A stretch of 64,000 nt of DNA from contig OX467082.1 in the NCBI GenBank assembly GCA_950106755.1, positions 37,944,001-38,008,000 on the forward strand, given 5' to 3'. This DNA is from Climacium dendroides (Eukaryota > Streptophyta > Bryopsida > Hypnales > Climaciaceae). Below are positions 45,691-58,562 of this stretch, piece by piece (within the stretch, counting starts at the first letter, position 1; each line of letters begins with the position of its first letter). The translations under genes were made by a program, and so were the position numbers. The notes under the pieces were generated by a model, which saw nothing but the letters and a program-made list of their open reading frames with translations, did no database searches and was not told where the DNA came from.

Positions 45691-48600
45691 TTATGGTGAA
45701 AGCATCCACAACTGTCAATATAAGCAATTTAGCATAGTTGAGGTATTATTTTTTAGAATAAATATTTTTGTAGTATTAGCAATTGGAAAAGGTGGATTTA
45801 TAAAAATAAAAATAAAAAACTGTAGTTTTGGGATTTGACATGCGTTTCCTCTAAATTTTCAAAGTTGAAGGTCCCTAGACTACTCAGACCGTCTATACTT
45901 CTCCTTCTATACTTATAATGAATCTGCATGCTAGGAACATAACATTATTAAGCAAATCAAAACATTCCTCACAATAAATGGCTAGAAGTAGAATATTTTG
46001 TAGTTATGAAACTCTAAATCTTAAGCAAATATAGATAAGCCACATCTATCTTTGTTCTACTATTCACCAAAGACAACCATTATCAGGTGGCATTTGTCTT
46101 TTTGGATATCACCCATGTGTTGATCAAATATCCTACTTGGAGGTCGCATTTGACGTAAATTAAGCCATTTTCGTAAAATAAAAGAAATGCCACATATCAT
46201 CTTGTGAATGTTGTGAAGTATTGTGGAACCTTGCAAGTCTAATGTGGAAATTCAATTTTGGCACCTAAATGCCAAATTAAACCTTCACGTATAGTATAAT
46301 ATTAAAACTCTTGCACATGAAGAAATTTCAATAGATTCATCCATTCATTAGAAGAGAATCAATCCCATCAAGGGGCTTTGAATTTTCTTACTAATTTTAA
46401 TACTAATTGAAGTGAGGAAGAGGATGTCTACATCCTCATTACAACAACCACATAGGACCACTAAAAGTTGATAGTAGCCACTTGGCACGTGGAAATTTGT
46501 GGGAAGCACAACCATCTTCCATGACTAAGCCAAGAAATTGTGGAGATGGATTGGGTTATGTAGATGCGATCATGGAGATGGATTGGGTAATCGCGACAAA
46601 TATTTAAGCTCATCATGCAAATCTTGTCTCAATTAGTGAGTTCAAAAGGCTCTTTCCCATCCAAATTTTGTATTATAAAGTAATCCTTTCTTGGATTCAA
46701 TTTTTCTCTAATGTAGGTTATATTACTTCTTTTTATACTACAAAAAAATTAGGTGAATACACCATACAATTCATTTCATTTTGGAGAGAAATACAACAAT
46801 TCCATTTACACAAAGCCACGGAATTTGTGATCTGACAATGTCCTCCCAAATTCTCTTTTTTTTTTTTTTCAGCAGCACTTTTTTCACCCTGAAAAATTGA
46901 AAAATTGAAAAATTGAAAAGCTCCCTGAGTCCCAGCCTGCCCATCAGCATGGATTAATAATGTTATGGTAGTACCCCATGAATTATAATGGTGCCAACCG
47001 AGCAGGTATCATAAGCTCACGACACCATAACTTAATGGCCAGCAGATATGACCGACAGCATCCAGATGATTCCCCCACAACTTGCTAGGGCCTTTTTCTT
47101 TTTCTTTTTTTTTCATTTTTTTTTCAGGCTTGTATTTTTCCCCTCTGCAATGAAATTTTGCTTCATTTGTTTTAAAAGGTTAAAAAGAACAAAAAGAAAA
47201 AAGAGAAAAAAAACCAAAAAAAAATCAGTTTTTATTTGCATCCATTGTCTGGACTTACTGACAACCAGTTAAGTTATTTGTGGTTATCTCTCAAGGCACA
47301 AGGGACCTACTGAGGGACTGATTAATTGATTGATTGATTGGTTGATGTTGTTGCCTGTAGTGATGGGCTGCACTTCTACGGCCCAGTAGCAGTTGCTTGT
47401 CTTCATAATTTATACGTTTCACTCTCCTTGAGGATGATGATAAGACCAAGAATGGCCTACAATGCCTTGTACTCTTTCAACAGTCCTAGAGTGACTCGTA
47501 GTGAGGTAGAGAACCCATTGTGGTCAGATGACTCATAGTGGACACCTAGGGAATGATCCTGTCCTTGGGTTTGTTTTTCCAGCATGTGAAATTTTGACCA
47601 CAATGTGCATCTTGCATGACAGTAATGGAGTGATTGGTGACTTCATCAGGAGCTTCCAATTTATTAGTGTGAATTCATTGTAAGAATTGACTTTTTAGGC
47701 CTTCTATGTTGGAAAATACAATGACTGCTTTGGGTGAACAAAATGAGCATGATGGATCCAGATTTTGTTGGTTCTAAGGTAGCCTACAGACTCAATTTGG
47801 GGACCATGATGCATTGGACACTTCAAAAGTTCAAAGCAAATTCATATTTTGGCCAAAAAAAATCCATACTTTTAATTGCTCTCATTTGTTTCTCACACTT
47901 GTATATATTAATGTGGAAAAAAATCGAGAAATTTTAGCAACAAGATGATGTCAAATTCCTCATTAAGCTATTTTACCTTATACAAGGTTTTATTTCTTGC
48001 ACAATCATATTGGAATTTTTTTTTTTTTTTATGAAAGTTACAAAGCAAAGATACACTCCCAAGGAGCCTCACAAAAAAAATCCTCTTTTGAAAAAAAATT
48101 CTACATGCAAATGGCCTTAGTACTTAGAAGTTGCATTAGTACCCATCCATGAAGATAGGCTGTTTATTTTGTTTTGTTTTGTTTGTTTGATATGGAGAGA
48201 TCTCTTGAACCATATAACTTTTGGTTGCATGCTTGGTATTGTTGGAAAGCCCTTGGCGAGGAGGGGTGTACAGGTTTTGGATCTATGACCAAAAAGATAT
48301 TGAATTTCAAAGTTTTTATGAGTAAAAAAATTAGAAAATTAATTTTATTTTGCTTTTGACTATGATAACAACACAAGGCACACTAGTTCATCCATTAAAT
48401 TTTTTGTTGTTGTTGTTATTGTTGTTGTTTTGTTTGTTACATTGAGATCTTCCAAACCATGCGTCTTCCAATCATGTTCTTAGTACTGTTAGAAAGCCCT
48501 CAACAAGGAAGGGCGCACAAGCTTTGTTTTGTGACGTTTGGACATATAATGGATAAGTTATGATTTTTTTTTAAATTATTAAAAAAATTGCTTAAATTTT

Positions 48601-48981
48601 TATTTTAACTGCAGCAACAACACAAAAGGCACACTAGTCTACACAATCTCTTGTGATTACAAAAACGACCTCTCTTGTGATAAAACAAGCCTCCCCCCTC
48701 GATGAGAAAAAATAATTAAAAGACATACACCCCAGAGAAAAAACTAAACCATCAATTTCAAGTTATGGAGGTGGAATTTAGCTATCAATTCAACTCAAGG
48801 ATGGCACCGCATCTTTGTCGTTGATTTAAGATATGGATGCAAAAGACGGACATGATTACATGTATTGAAGATTAATATGGATATAAATACGAGTATAGAA
48901 GACATATACGTATATATTTTATAAATACGGACAAAATCCTGTATCAATTGTAGAAGCACACATCAATCTAAAATTAAAGGG
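45691..48981. other. AT-rich intergenic DNA
   Basis: No gene recognised. It includes T- and A-runs at 46853-46870 and 47095-47225, a (GATT)n run near 47329-47345, and two related blocks (48164-48290 and 48410-48530) sharing TTGTTTTGTTTGTT and GAAAGCCCT-like segments, repeated again at 49235-49350. Confidence 0.4.
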
Positions 48982-49026
48982 GGTTAGGATTAGGGTTAGG
49001 GTTAGGGTTAGGGTTTGGGTTTGGGT
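48982..49026 (+). repeat. Interstitial TTAGGG-like tract
   Basis: GGTTAGGATTAGGG is followed by about three TTAGGG units and then TTTGGG units, continuing into GGGGTTGGG. The six-base TTAGGG period differs from the TTTAGGG unit of most plants. Confidence 0.8.
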
Positions 49027-49429
49027 GGGGTTGGGTTGCGGTTGGGGTTGGAAATTTTACAATAATATTTAATTTGAGTTGGAAAAAATTTAAAAAAATT
49101 TAATTTGGATTGGGGAATTGAGTTGGGGAATTTTTTAAAATATTTAATTTGAATTGGGGTGAATTGGGGAATTCAAAAAAACATATTTAATTTGGGTTGG
49201 GGGTAAACCTCTACCTCACTATCTATACCTTAAATTTGATTGTTTGTTTTGTTTTGTTTATTTGCCACATTCAAACCTCCTAGACCATGCATCCCCTAGT
49301 CGCGTGCTTAGTACCATCAAGAAGCCCTCGGCAAGGAGGTGTGCACCAGCTTAGTTTTGTGATGTTCTGAGTCAGAGTGAATTTAGAAGTTTTCTTGAAC
49401 TAAAAAATTAAAAAATTACTTTTACTTTT

Positions 49430-50170
49430 GTTTTGACTGTGGCAATGGCACAGTATGCTCTAAGAGCAATGCCTGCATCATATAGGGGTTTAAGTAACGC
49501 ACCATGCCCCACCCCACAGCCCCGCCACTCCCTCCCTGGCCCTTTCAGTTCACGTTTCCAGGAGCCGGCACAGTGGCAGCTTTGGGGAAAACTAATCATC
49601 CACTCACTCACTTCTGGGCCTCTCTCAGTCTGGCAACTGAAGCCGAAGCAGGGGGGGTTGGCTCCTCTTTCTCTCTTTCTCTCAGTCTGACTGGTGGAAC
49701 TGAACCTCATGTGACCTCACCTTGTCGTCGGTCGGTCGGTCGGTCGCTTTTTCTGTGGTTATTCCTATCTCCTTCGCCTGGGCTTTTCCCCCATTCAACT
49801 ACCTGCTGTCCAACGTTGGGCTTCAAAAGGACCGTCCATCCGTCCGTCCGTCCATGGGAGTTATGAGGGGAGGCGTACCACCACCACTGCAGTGAAGGGG
49901 GTGGGGGGCAACCGGCTTGTACTGTCTCAAAGGCGCGCTCGTTGTCACCCCCCCACCCCATATCACACACACACAAGGCCACAACCATGCGTTTCTCTGG
50001 CTGTACTGGTTCAAACTGTTCACCCGTGGCCGTGCTGCTGCAGCAGCAAGTGGCTGGCCGTGGCTCTTGGGGCTCTTGTGGCCGGGAGGCAGGGGCAGAT
50101 CCTACGTGGGGCCCACCGTGGCGGACGGACGGACCGACCCGACCGTGACGATCGCCACCGAGATCTGGTT
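49430..50170. other. GC-rich island without a supported gene
   Basis: It is distinctly GC-rich against its surroundings, with CT-rich runs, (GTCG)n at 49726-49745, (CGTC)n at 49835-49852 and GGACGGAC runs near 50130. Open frames exist in all frames on both strands and look compositional. It may be a promoter or first-exon relic. Confidence 0.35.
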
Positions 50171-50221
50171 TAGGTGAAGTAGAAGAGAGAAAAAAAGAGA
50201 GGTTGATTTGTGCTGATTAAC

Positions 50222-50610
50222 CCTCTAGTTAAAGACAAGTTAGGCACCGTGGAAATTGTCCCTTTCAGTACATACAAAAGGAGGGCCATGAAGAAGCAAC
50301 ATGTAATTGAGGACGAGCTAGTCGTCGTGATAATCGTCCCTTTTGGTTGGTACGGAAGGCAATGGAAAAAGCGACATGTAATTAAGGACAAATTAGGTGC
50401 CATGATAATCATTCCTTTTGGTACATACGGAAGGCTATGGAAAAGCAACATGTAATTAAGGACGAACTAGGCGCCGTGATAATCATCCCTTTCGGTTGCT
50501 ACGGAAGGCTATGGAAAAGCAACATGTAATTGAGGACGAGCTAGTCGCCGTGATAATCATTCCTTTCGGTTGCTACGGAAGGTGATGGAAAAGCAACATG
50601 TATAGATGGT
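50222..50610 (+). repeat. 74-bp tandem repeat, about five units
   Basis: GCRACATGTAATTRAGGAC recurs with starts at 50296, 50371, 50445 and 50519, and a partial at 50593 (period 74-75). Each unit also holds a GTGATAATCRTYCCTTTYGG block. The last unit runs into an M4 right end (GTACATTTGAAGAGATGGGC). Confidence 0.85.
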
Positions 50611-50959
50611 GTACATTTGAAGAGATGGGCACTTTTAGAGCTTGTGCACTCTCTTAGATGACCTCTTTCTGTGATGCATGTAGGAACTTGAAGGTGGTCT
50701 ACTATATTAGGGTTTCTTCATGATTGCATTTTGTTTGTGTATGGTTTCTGAATGTCTAGTCCTAACTTGCACTAGGCGTTAAAGAAGCCCCAAGAGTAGT
50801 ACTCGTTGGAGGTCAAATTATTGTGCAAAGTGTACCCTTTTAGCACAAAATTCCAAGGATGAACAAATTTGCACTTTTGTTTTAGATCGAGGGACCTTTT
50901 TGTCATCATCATTGGACACGTACTTAGTTTCTACAACGTCCTTATAAGATTAAACCCTT

Positions 50960-51381
50960 TGCATGAACCTCAAATACACTAGATCTTGGAGAGAAAAAAA
51001 TCATTTTAGAAATTCATTTTTAAAAATTGTAGAATAGATTTTGCGAAGCCATAAATCGATTGGGGTTATGCATGTTAGGCCCTTTATCCTCATGTTTTTT
51101 TGGTGATTACTACTTTTTAGATTTTACAAGTGAAAAGAGGATTGAAAGACCTCAAATCACTTTTACAATTTTAACACCCTCATGATCAAATATTATAATC
51201 TTTCATTTCTTAAGTTCTATAGCTATGATTTCTTTTCCTATGTAATCTCTAACATGCCTAGTTTGAATTGGTACAGTTACAATTTAAAAAAATTGATGCA
51301 ACTTATGAAAATGTTGGTGTTTTGTTCAATTTAGAACAAATTCCTAAAAGCTCAAAAAAGGCCTTGGGCATTTAGGGGTTA
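50960..51381. mobile_element. Harbinger-like MITE M2, 5'-truncated copy
   Basis: It ends GGCCTTGGGCATTTAGGGGT next to TTA. The interior is colinear with 58790-59203 and inverted relative to 12544-13197. The left part is missing. Confidence 0.6.
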
Positions 51382-51746
51382 AAGAAAAGCTACATGTTAG
51401 GAAGTTTGAGAATAGTGAGCAAGTGCCATTGGGATAGAGACTTTCTTATAAAATAGCTCGACTTTTCTATAAATTTTCAAAGCTAATCTTATTATTCACT
51501 TTTGTTCAAGCACTTATTTACGTAGGTAAGAGAATTAGATTCCTTCGTACAACTTTTAATTATAGTAAGTTTAAAATTCTATGCATGTAGTAAGGTAGCA
51601 GCATCCATAACCGTCACCTCTAAAATCTTAGAAAAAATCTTAGGAAATAAATAGATGTGGTTATAAGGATGTATCACATCTGAATACCAAACCTTGATGT
51701 TGGTAGTAGGCGCATTTTACAATCGGCTCTTCAACCCTTAAAGGAC

Positions 51747-51968
51747 AACGGGGTGACTTTGGAAATCATTAGTTTCTATGACCATGTGAAGCATTGGCTT
51801 AAAAAATTCTAAAAGCACTCATTGCAAGACAAACTACTACTATAGAAGACCTCCCCCTTTTTTTCTTGCAAAATTTCAAGGATGAATAGTTGCACTTCTG
51901 TCCTATATAGAAAGATCCTCTGTCATCCATCGGATGCAAAACATCCGCCTCAACGTTTAAGGGTTAAA
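51747..51968. mobile_element. Short MITE with AACCCTTAAA ends
   Basis: Left AACCCTTAAAGGACAACGGG and right inverted AACCCTTAAACGTTGAGG bound about 220 bp. The interior resembles 44266-44410, which lies between the two M6 copies. Confidence 0.45.
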
Positions 51969-52220
51969 GATTCACAACTTATACTCACGATGTCCAAATA
52001 ATACATTTAAAAAAAAAGTGCACAAGGATTATTTTTCTCATGCTCATTGGGTCCAATCAATTTGTTGGATGTGCCTTATCCCAAATCCCCTTAAATGAAC
52101 GGTTATGGGTGCCAGCATGCCACTACGTACCTCAATGCGGTGAGAATCAAAACGGAATCACTCTTGCCAGTTGAATGAAATTCAAGCATGACTCACGTTG
52201 GATTGATGGATGGCATCGTT

Positions 52221-52268
52221 TGGGGTGGGGTGGGGTGGGGTGGGGTGGGGTGGGGTGGGGTGGGGTGG
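52221..52268 (+). repeat. (TGGGG)9 microsatellite
   Basis: Nine perfect TGGGG units on the plus strand, able in principle to form G-quadruplexes. A CCCCGGG-rich palindromic patch follows at 52422-52446. Confidence 0.95.
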
Positions 52269-52639
52269 ATCCCCTTTCATGCTTAGATCCCAATATTCCA
52301 GTTCCTAACAACTTCTTGGGTTGCTTGTGCCTTGGAGCTCTTGGCTCCACCCCAATATCAGGGACCACGCAGCCAATGTCGTGCAACATTCTCCCGGGGC
52401 CACCGTGGGCGTCCGGGGTGGGGGCCCCGGGCCCCGGGCCCCGGGGCTGCACCCTTTTTCAACCCAACCCAACCCCTAGAAAAGTCCTCCCTCCCTCCTG
52501 CTCTTTTTTCCTTTTCGCCTCACCCTTCTGCCAGGAGGACTTGTTCCAGGGCCAGCTGCCACGCTTCGTACAAGTTTTTTTTTTTTTTTTTTTCTTTTTC
52601 CCCGTTTCCAACTTGTTGGGGCCAACATAAAGGGAAAAG

Positions 52640-55639
52640 GGAGGATAAAACGTATTATTAAATAATAACCACGGCCTAACCCATTTCGAATTCAAACCCA
52701 TCCCATTTTGGAAATCTGCAAAAAAAAAATTTGGTCTTGGGAAACGCTCCCAAACAGCATGATATCTGATGTACAAGATGTACACATTCTCATCAGACAC
52801 AAGCGATGTGTGCGATAAGTTAGCGAGGTACTTGTTGTTTGGAAATTTTCTGAGGGGGTTTGAATTTCGAAGGTTGGTGATGTTGTTATTGTTGTGTTTT
52901 TTTGTTTTAAGTTAGGTGAGAGTTGGGTTTTTTTTGTTTTTGTTTTTGTTTTCGATCATGTGAGGTGGACGGAACGTAATAATCAGACCGTGGACGGACG
53001 GACAGGTGGACGGAAGCGATTTTTTTCCTGATTGTTTTTTTTTGGGACCGCGACTTGTTAGAAAAAGGGGCAAGTGGGTTAGTTGGTTGGGCGGGTTGCC
53101 TTTAATCAGTGCACTTTGTTTTTGTTGGTTCCGGAAGTGATACTGGAAACGACAATGTTTAGGGAGCTAGTGCAGCCTATTATGACGTGGCGCTTAGGGA
53201 CATACGGACACTGGCTTATCTTTCTAGCTTTGCCAATTCGGAACCTGCGAAAAATGGGTGCCAGATTGGCCACGTGAAGGAGTCGTTTTTGTCCGTCCGG
53301 ATCAAATCAGTCCCAACCATTTTGGACACTATAGGCTACCCCTTAATTAAAAAAAGAACTAAACAAAACGCTAGCTTGGATTATATCTCACCTCCAAAAC
53401 GATGCGATGCTCGATTTTTGTCGTTTGAAATGAGTTAGTTGGAGTGAATGGGCTCACGGGAACAATGCTCTTGGGGGTTAATCAGCCTAAACCATTCCCC
53501 TTTAGAGATTGGGATAATCCCACCTGGGATCCTTGGGAGTGAAATCTAATTTAACCCCTAAGCGCCTACCCCCGAAAGGACCAAAAGTGCCCTCACATAG
53601 TTTGGAAGTCCAATTGGAAGTGTTGTGACTTTTGTCTGAATTCAATGAAAACTTGTTGGACAATTTGCTCTTCCTTTTTCTAGTTTGTGTGGTAAATTTT
53701 CCACATAAATCCAAGATATATTGATTTTTTGAAAGCCATTTGAAGTTCACGGGTTCAATTTGAATTCACCAAACTGCACTTTAATGGCTACAACTCCAAA
53801 GGCTTGTATCTCCTTCATCCAATGTTTGTTTTTGATAAAAATTTGTTGGGTTATGTTCTCCTTGAAGTCTAGCTATTGTGATAAAATTTTCATGTCAGTT
53901 CAAGTCGCTTTGAATGTTTAGGAGCAATTTGAAGTTCAAAATCCCAACATTTTTGGATTATAATGAACTTTGGTGGCTTGTTTCTTCTTCATACAATGTT
54001 TGTTTCCAATAAGATTTTTTGGGAAAGTTGCATATACTAATCTAGTTTGTTTGGTTAAAATTTCGTATCAATCCAAGAAATTTTGAGTGACTAAGAAGCA
54101 TTTTAGTAGAAGGGGTTTAAGCCTTACTAGATGTGTTTTTTGCAACTTTTATTTGCTATGTTTGACAGTTCAAAGCCATTTTGCATACACAATGAGTCAA
54201 TTGAATGATATTTTCTTTCACCAATGTGTTTGTATGTTGATTCCAAAGCATTTTAGAGTTTAAAGTTTTTCATATGAGTAGGTTTAGCAATCAAATTTCA
54301 CCTCTAAATGTCTTGCTTTGAAAATTTCAGCATCCTTTCTCAACAAGGAAACATTATAATCTTGCAATCTATATGGTCAAATGACTCCAAATTTGATTCA
54401 CGTCATCAACATACAAACCACAATATTTTTATACTAAGGTAGGAGGTCCATACAACGGCCATCTAAGAGCTTAAACATAAATTTGGGGAGGTAAAACTTC
54501 TTAAAATATCTTCTAGTAAATTTTCCTTGAAAAACAAGCAGAATTGACACTTAAACCAAGTTGTTTTATAGTTTTTGGAGCTTTGTGAAATTAGTTATGA
54601 AATTTTGAAGTTGAAATGACATAGGGCTCTAAAATCACCTATCTCCTAAAGTGTACATTGTTTGTATATAGCTGAAGGCTATGAAAAAACAACATATATA
54701 AATAGTATACATTTGAGGAAGGTGGTAGTTTTAGAACTCAAGCATTTTAAGAAACTCTTGCCTTATGTACTTTAGTGACATTTAGACCTATAACACTTCA
54801 AAAGCAATGATGTTTTTAAATCCCAAAAGACCTTAGGCATTTAGAGGTTGATCTATAGTTTGCAATGCGAAGAGCTTCCACTTTTGGGTGGAGCAAAAGG
54901 GAATTGCCAAGTGTTGGTTAATAATGTTATGTTAGAGGAATGTTTTTCTTACAATTGCTGAATGGAATTTGAGTGGCATCTCTTTTCAAAATGATTGAGA
55001 TACTAAACTTATGAGATATTGAGTGTTCATTATTAAAATTAGTTTGAACTTCTGGATGTATGTTAAGATGTTTAGGGAGAACTAAGGAACCATATAAAAA
55101 TGTTGTTTAATCCCTAAATGCCGAAGGCATTATATTTGGGTGTCAACTAAACTTTGAAGTTATATGAAATTTTATCAAAATACTATTTTGGATAATTTTT
55201 TTATTTGAGGAAATTTTTAAGTTTATTTTGAGCATCAAAAATTTGATTTTGAAAAAAAGCACATTGAAAATTAATTAAAAAAAATTAGAGAGCAGATTTT
55301 ATGAAGTTGTAAATCGATTATGTTCATGCATGTTATGTCCTCTAACTTCATGTTTTTTTTTCATGATCTCAATTTTAGATTTGACATGTAAAAAAGTGGA
55401 TTGAAAGACTTCAAATTGTTTTCACAATTTTCACACTTTCTTAATCAAACAATATAATCTTTCAATCCATAATTGCATTTTCTTTTCCTATGTGATCTAT
55501 CATGTCTAGTTTGAATTCACTAGATTATATATATTTTTAAATTGATAAAATTAATCAAACTTGATCTTTTGTGAAAATCTAGATTTTGACATTCAAAATG
55601 CCCATGGCGTGGGTTTTGCAATGTCCTTTTTAAGGCAGG
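52640..55639. other. Intergenic DNA with nested repeats
   Basis: No gene. GGACGGAC runs near 52990-53015 echo the GC island at 49430. A Harbinger-like left end (TTAACCCCTAAGCGCC) at 53551 may pair with CCTTAGGCATTTAGAGGTT near 54830, with M4 (54436-54755) inside. A diverged M2-related block runs from 55108 to about 55540. Confidence 0.4.
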
Positions 55640-56490
55640 TTAACTTCTAAAAGACCATTGTCTCCTTGGGGGACAAAATGGATTTCGAGCAAGTTCTTAT
55701 ATTCTCAACTTTTAGTGAGTTTAAAAAAAAAATTCTCGTAAGAAAAAAAATGAAAACTTCTTATCTTTGTGGGAATATAATTTTTATTTTAATATATGCC
55801 CAAGAGCAAAAATTATGCTATACTAAATATAATTTTCATATCATTGAGTAAAAAACAAAATTAAAAAATACTTGGAATTAAATTATTATTTTTCCTTATA
55901 TATCACATTTTTGTTTTGCATGTGAAGCTTTGATTCATTTCATTTAGATTAGTGATGTGAAAGTTATAAACAATTTTGTTTTGGGGGGCAATCTAAGCAT
56001 CTTCTTGAGAAAATAACTTATAGGATTTATTTTTGAATGCAATATTCAAAAACTTACAGTTTTTTTTCTGACAAGGTTAAATATGGGACCTACTTCTACT
56101 TAACAATTTTTGAAAAAATGAAAATCAAGTGTTTTTTTTCTGAAATTTTTCTCTTGGACTTTCAACTCAATCCTTTAACACAAAATTTAAAAAAAAATTC
56201 AAAGCCCATAGTGCAAAAAAATTTGCACAAATGGTGGTCAAAGTCATCTGAAATTGCACCAAAATGTTCCAAAGAATGTTCCAAAATCTTCCTATCTGTA
56301 CGGTCAAACTTCATGAAATTTTTACCACACGATCTCAGACAAGTAAAGTACACGATCCTACGGTTAGATTGTAAGAAAAAGAGTTATTTTTTTTTATTTT
56401 TTTTTTCTTTTTCTGTTTTCTTATGTGAACGCAGCAGAAATGGCAGCAGTTTTGAGTGATCCTTGAGACAGAAAAAACGGCCTCGGTTGG
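55640..56490. mobile_element. Harbinger-like element, right end unclear
   Basis: It starts TTAACTTCTAAAAGACCATT and is colinear with 58001-58562 and, inverted, with 2710-3537. The right end seems degraded near AACGGCCTCGG. An open frame at 56037-56459 has no recognisable transposase motif. Confidence 0.4.
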
Positions 56491-56923
56491 TCCTTTTTCC
56501 AGGGTGAATAATTGGTTCAAATCCAAATGAAAATAGGTCACCCATCGTTCTCTTCAGTTCTCTCAAAAGGACTGGGAGCCAAATCAAATTTCTTGAAGAA
56601 TGGGAGTACCTCTCCCTGGCCATACTAATTGCGACCGTATTGGCCCATGCCTTGAGAGTGAGAGAGAGACTTTTGCAACTTTTTTTTGGTAAACGCCAGC
56701 CTCCCATCTACTCTACAACTGACCTAAAAGTCTGACTCACTTCCAATTCCATTTGCACCCCATTTTTTCAACTTAAAAAAACACACACTTTGGAACACAT
56801 CATGCCACCATCAATGTGCACGGCCTCCCCGCGTCTGCCCAATCATATATGAGTTTCGCACTTTAATTTTTGTAACACACCACCAAAAAAAATCAAAAAA
56901 TCGGTACCACAAAAATATCAAAA

Positions 56924-57254
56924 TATAAATACTCGTTGACCGTTGTTAGGAGAAGCTCGGTCCAAATGAATTTCATACGGCCGACCGTAATAAAAGCTCC
57001 AGATATCCGACGTTGTAGAGGGTTCCGCCCGCCGCTTTGGATTCGATTGTTGTGTGACTGAGTCTTCGCCTTGTTCGCCTTTCAGAAAGAAAGAACCTAA
57101 AAAAAGGGAATTAAAAAAAAAAGCTCGCGCCGAGATTGTTTCATCATTCTACCCCTGAGCAATCATGAGCAAGGGCGGGCTTGATGGGCTTGATGATTTG
57201 ATTCCCAAGAGAAGAAGCTGCCAATGCGTGAATGCTATCGTGGAGGGGGCATGA
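56924..57254 (+). other. Candidate truncated first exon with TATA box
   Basis: A TATAAATA box (56924-56931) is followed by a GC-richer leader and an ATG at 57165. A 29-codon frame begins MSKGGLDGLDDLIPKRRS and ends with TGA at 57252-57254. A possible splice donor (TGC|GTGAAT) lies within it. I do not recognise the peptide. A minisatellite starts ~90 bases later, so this could be the surviving 5' end of a disrupted gene. Confidence 0.25.
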
Positions 57255-57344
57255 CATTAAATTTTAGTTTTTTTTGGGGAGTTTTTTTTGGAGTGGAGTC
57301 GTTGAAGTGGTCGTTGTGGAATTCATTATCGGCTGTTTTGTTTT

Positions 57345-57975
57345 GAGGGTTGTTATGTATGGCTCGACGTGAATACCGTATAACGTTGGGAGCAAGGAAA
57401 TTAAAAAGGGTTGGTATGTGTGGCTCAATATGGTTATCGTATAACGTTGGGAGCAAGGAAATTAAAAGGATTGGTATGTGTGGCTCAATATGGTTATCAT
57501 ATAACGTTAGGAGCAAGGAAAGGGTTGTTATGTGTGTTTGAATATGACTATTGTATAACGTTGGGAGCAAGGAAAGGGTTGTTATGTGTGTGACTCAAAC
57601 ATGAATAACGTATAACGTTGGGAGCAAGGAAATTAAAAGGGTTGGTATGTGTGACTCAACATGATTATCGTATAACGTTGGGAGTAAGGAAATTAAAAGG
57701 GTTGGTATGTGTGACTCAACATGATTACCGTATAGCGTTGTGAGCAAGGAAAGGATTGTTATGTGTGTTTGAATATGCCTATTGTATAACGTTGGGAGCA
57801 AGGAAAGGGTTGTTATGTGTGACTCAACATGAATAATGTATGACGTTGGGAGCAAGGAAATTAAAGGGTTATTATGTGTGACTCGACATGACTACCGTAT
57901 AACATTGTGAGCAAAGGAAGGGTTGTTATGTGTGACTCAACATGACTATCGTATAATGTCGGGAGTTGTGAGCAA
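57345..57975 (+). repeat. Minisatellite of 54-62-bp units, about eleven copies
   Basis: Units contain GTATAACGTTGGGAGCAAGG, a variable AAATTAAAAGGG, then TTGKTATGTGTG and a CTCAACATG-like segment. Indels between units shift the frame, so the overlapping open frames are not genes. Confidence 0.88.
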
Positions 57976-58000
57976 GAAAAGGGTTTAATCTTGTGTTCAC

Positions 58001-58562
58001 TTAACTCCTAAAGTCCCATTGTCTCTGTGGGGGACAAAATGGATTTTGGATAGGCTCCTGTGATATCAATTTTTACTGAAACTTTTTGAAAGAAAAACTT
58101 ATGATCTTTTTGGGAATGTAATTTTTATTTCAATCAATGTTTAGGAGAAAAAGTTATGCCACAATAACCTCAAAATGGGGGAAACTGGGCAACAAAAAAA
58201 ATCCACAAAAAATTGAAATAAAAATTTAATATTTTTTCTTGTAGATTATGTATTTTTTTAAATGGTAAGCTTCTTGTTTTGTGGGCAATCATAGCAATGT
58301 CTTGAAAGAATTTTTTTTCTTTCACTTTAAATGCTAATATCTTTCAATCTATATAGTCACAAAACACAAATTTTTTATCACGTGATCTAAGATAAGTGTA
58401 GAACAAGATTCTAATATCAAATTCTAAAAGAAATTATAATTTGTAATTGTAAATTTGTAGTTTTTAAAAAAAAATTGTAATTTATTTCATAGGTGAATGT
58501 AGTAGAAGTCATAGTTTTGAATGGTTTTGACCAAAAAAATGGCCTTGAAAATTTAGGGGTTA
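58001..58562. mobile_element. Harbinger-like MITE sharing a TTA with its neighbour
   Basis: It starts TTAACTCCTAAAGTCCCATT and ends ATTTAGGGGTTA. Its right TTA (58560-58562) is also the left TTA of the next element. No transposase. Confidence 0.6.

Noticed and set aside
50210..50455. 81-aa repetitive reading frame
   Set aside because: It is created by a tandem repeat with a period divisible by three; the frame breaks when the period becomes 74.
52175..52661. Gly/Trp-rich and Pro-rich reading frames
   Set aside because: They are explained by the TGGGG run, the CCCCGGG patch and a poly-T tract; there is no codon or splice support.
57350..57855. Repetitive reading frames on both strands
   Set aside because: They arise from the minisatellite; unit-length changes interrupt them and no domain is present.
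24380..57975. Tandem arrays as CRISPR
   Set aside because: Units are contiguous degenerate repeats without unique spacers, in a plant nuclear context.
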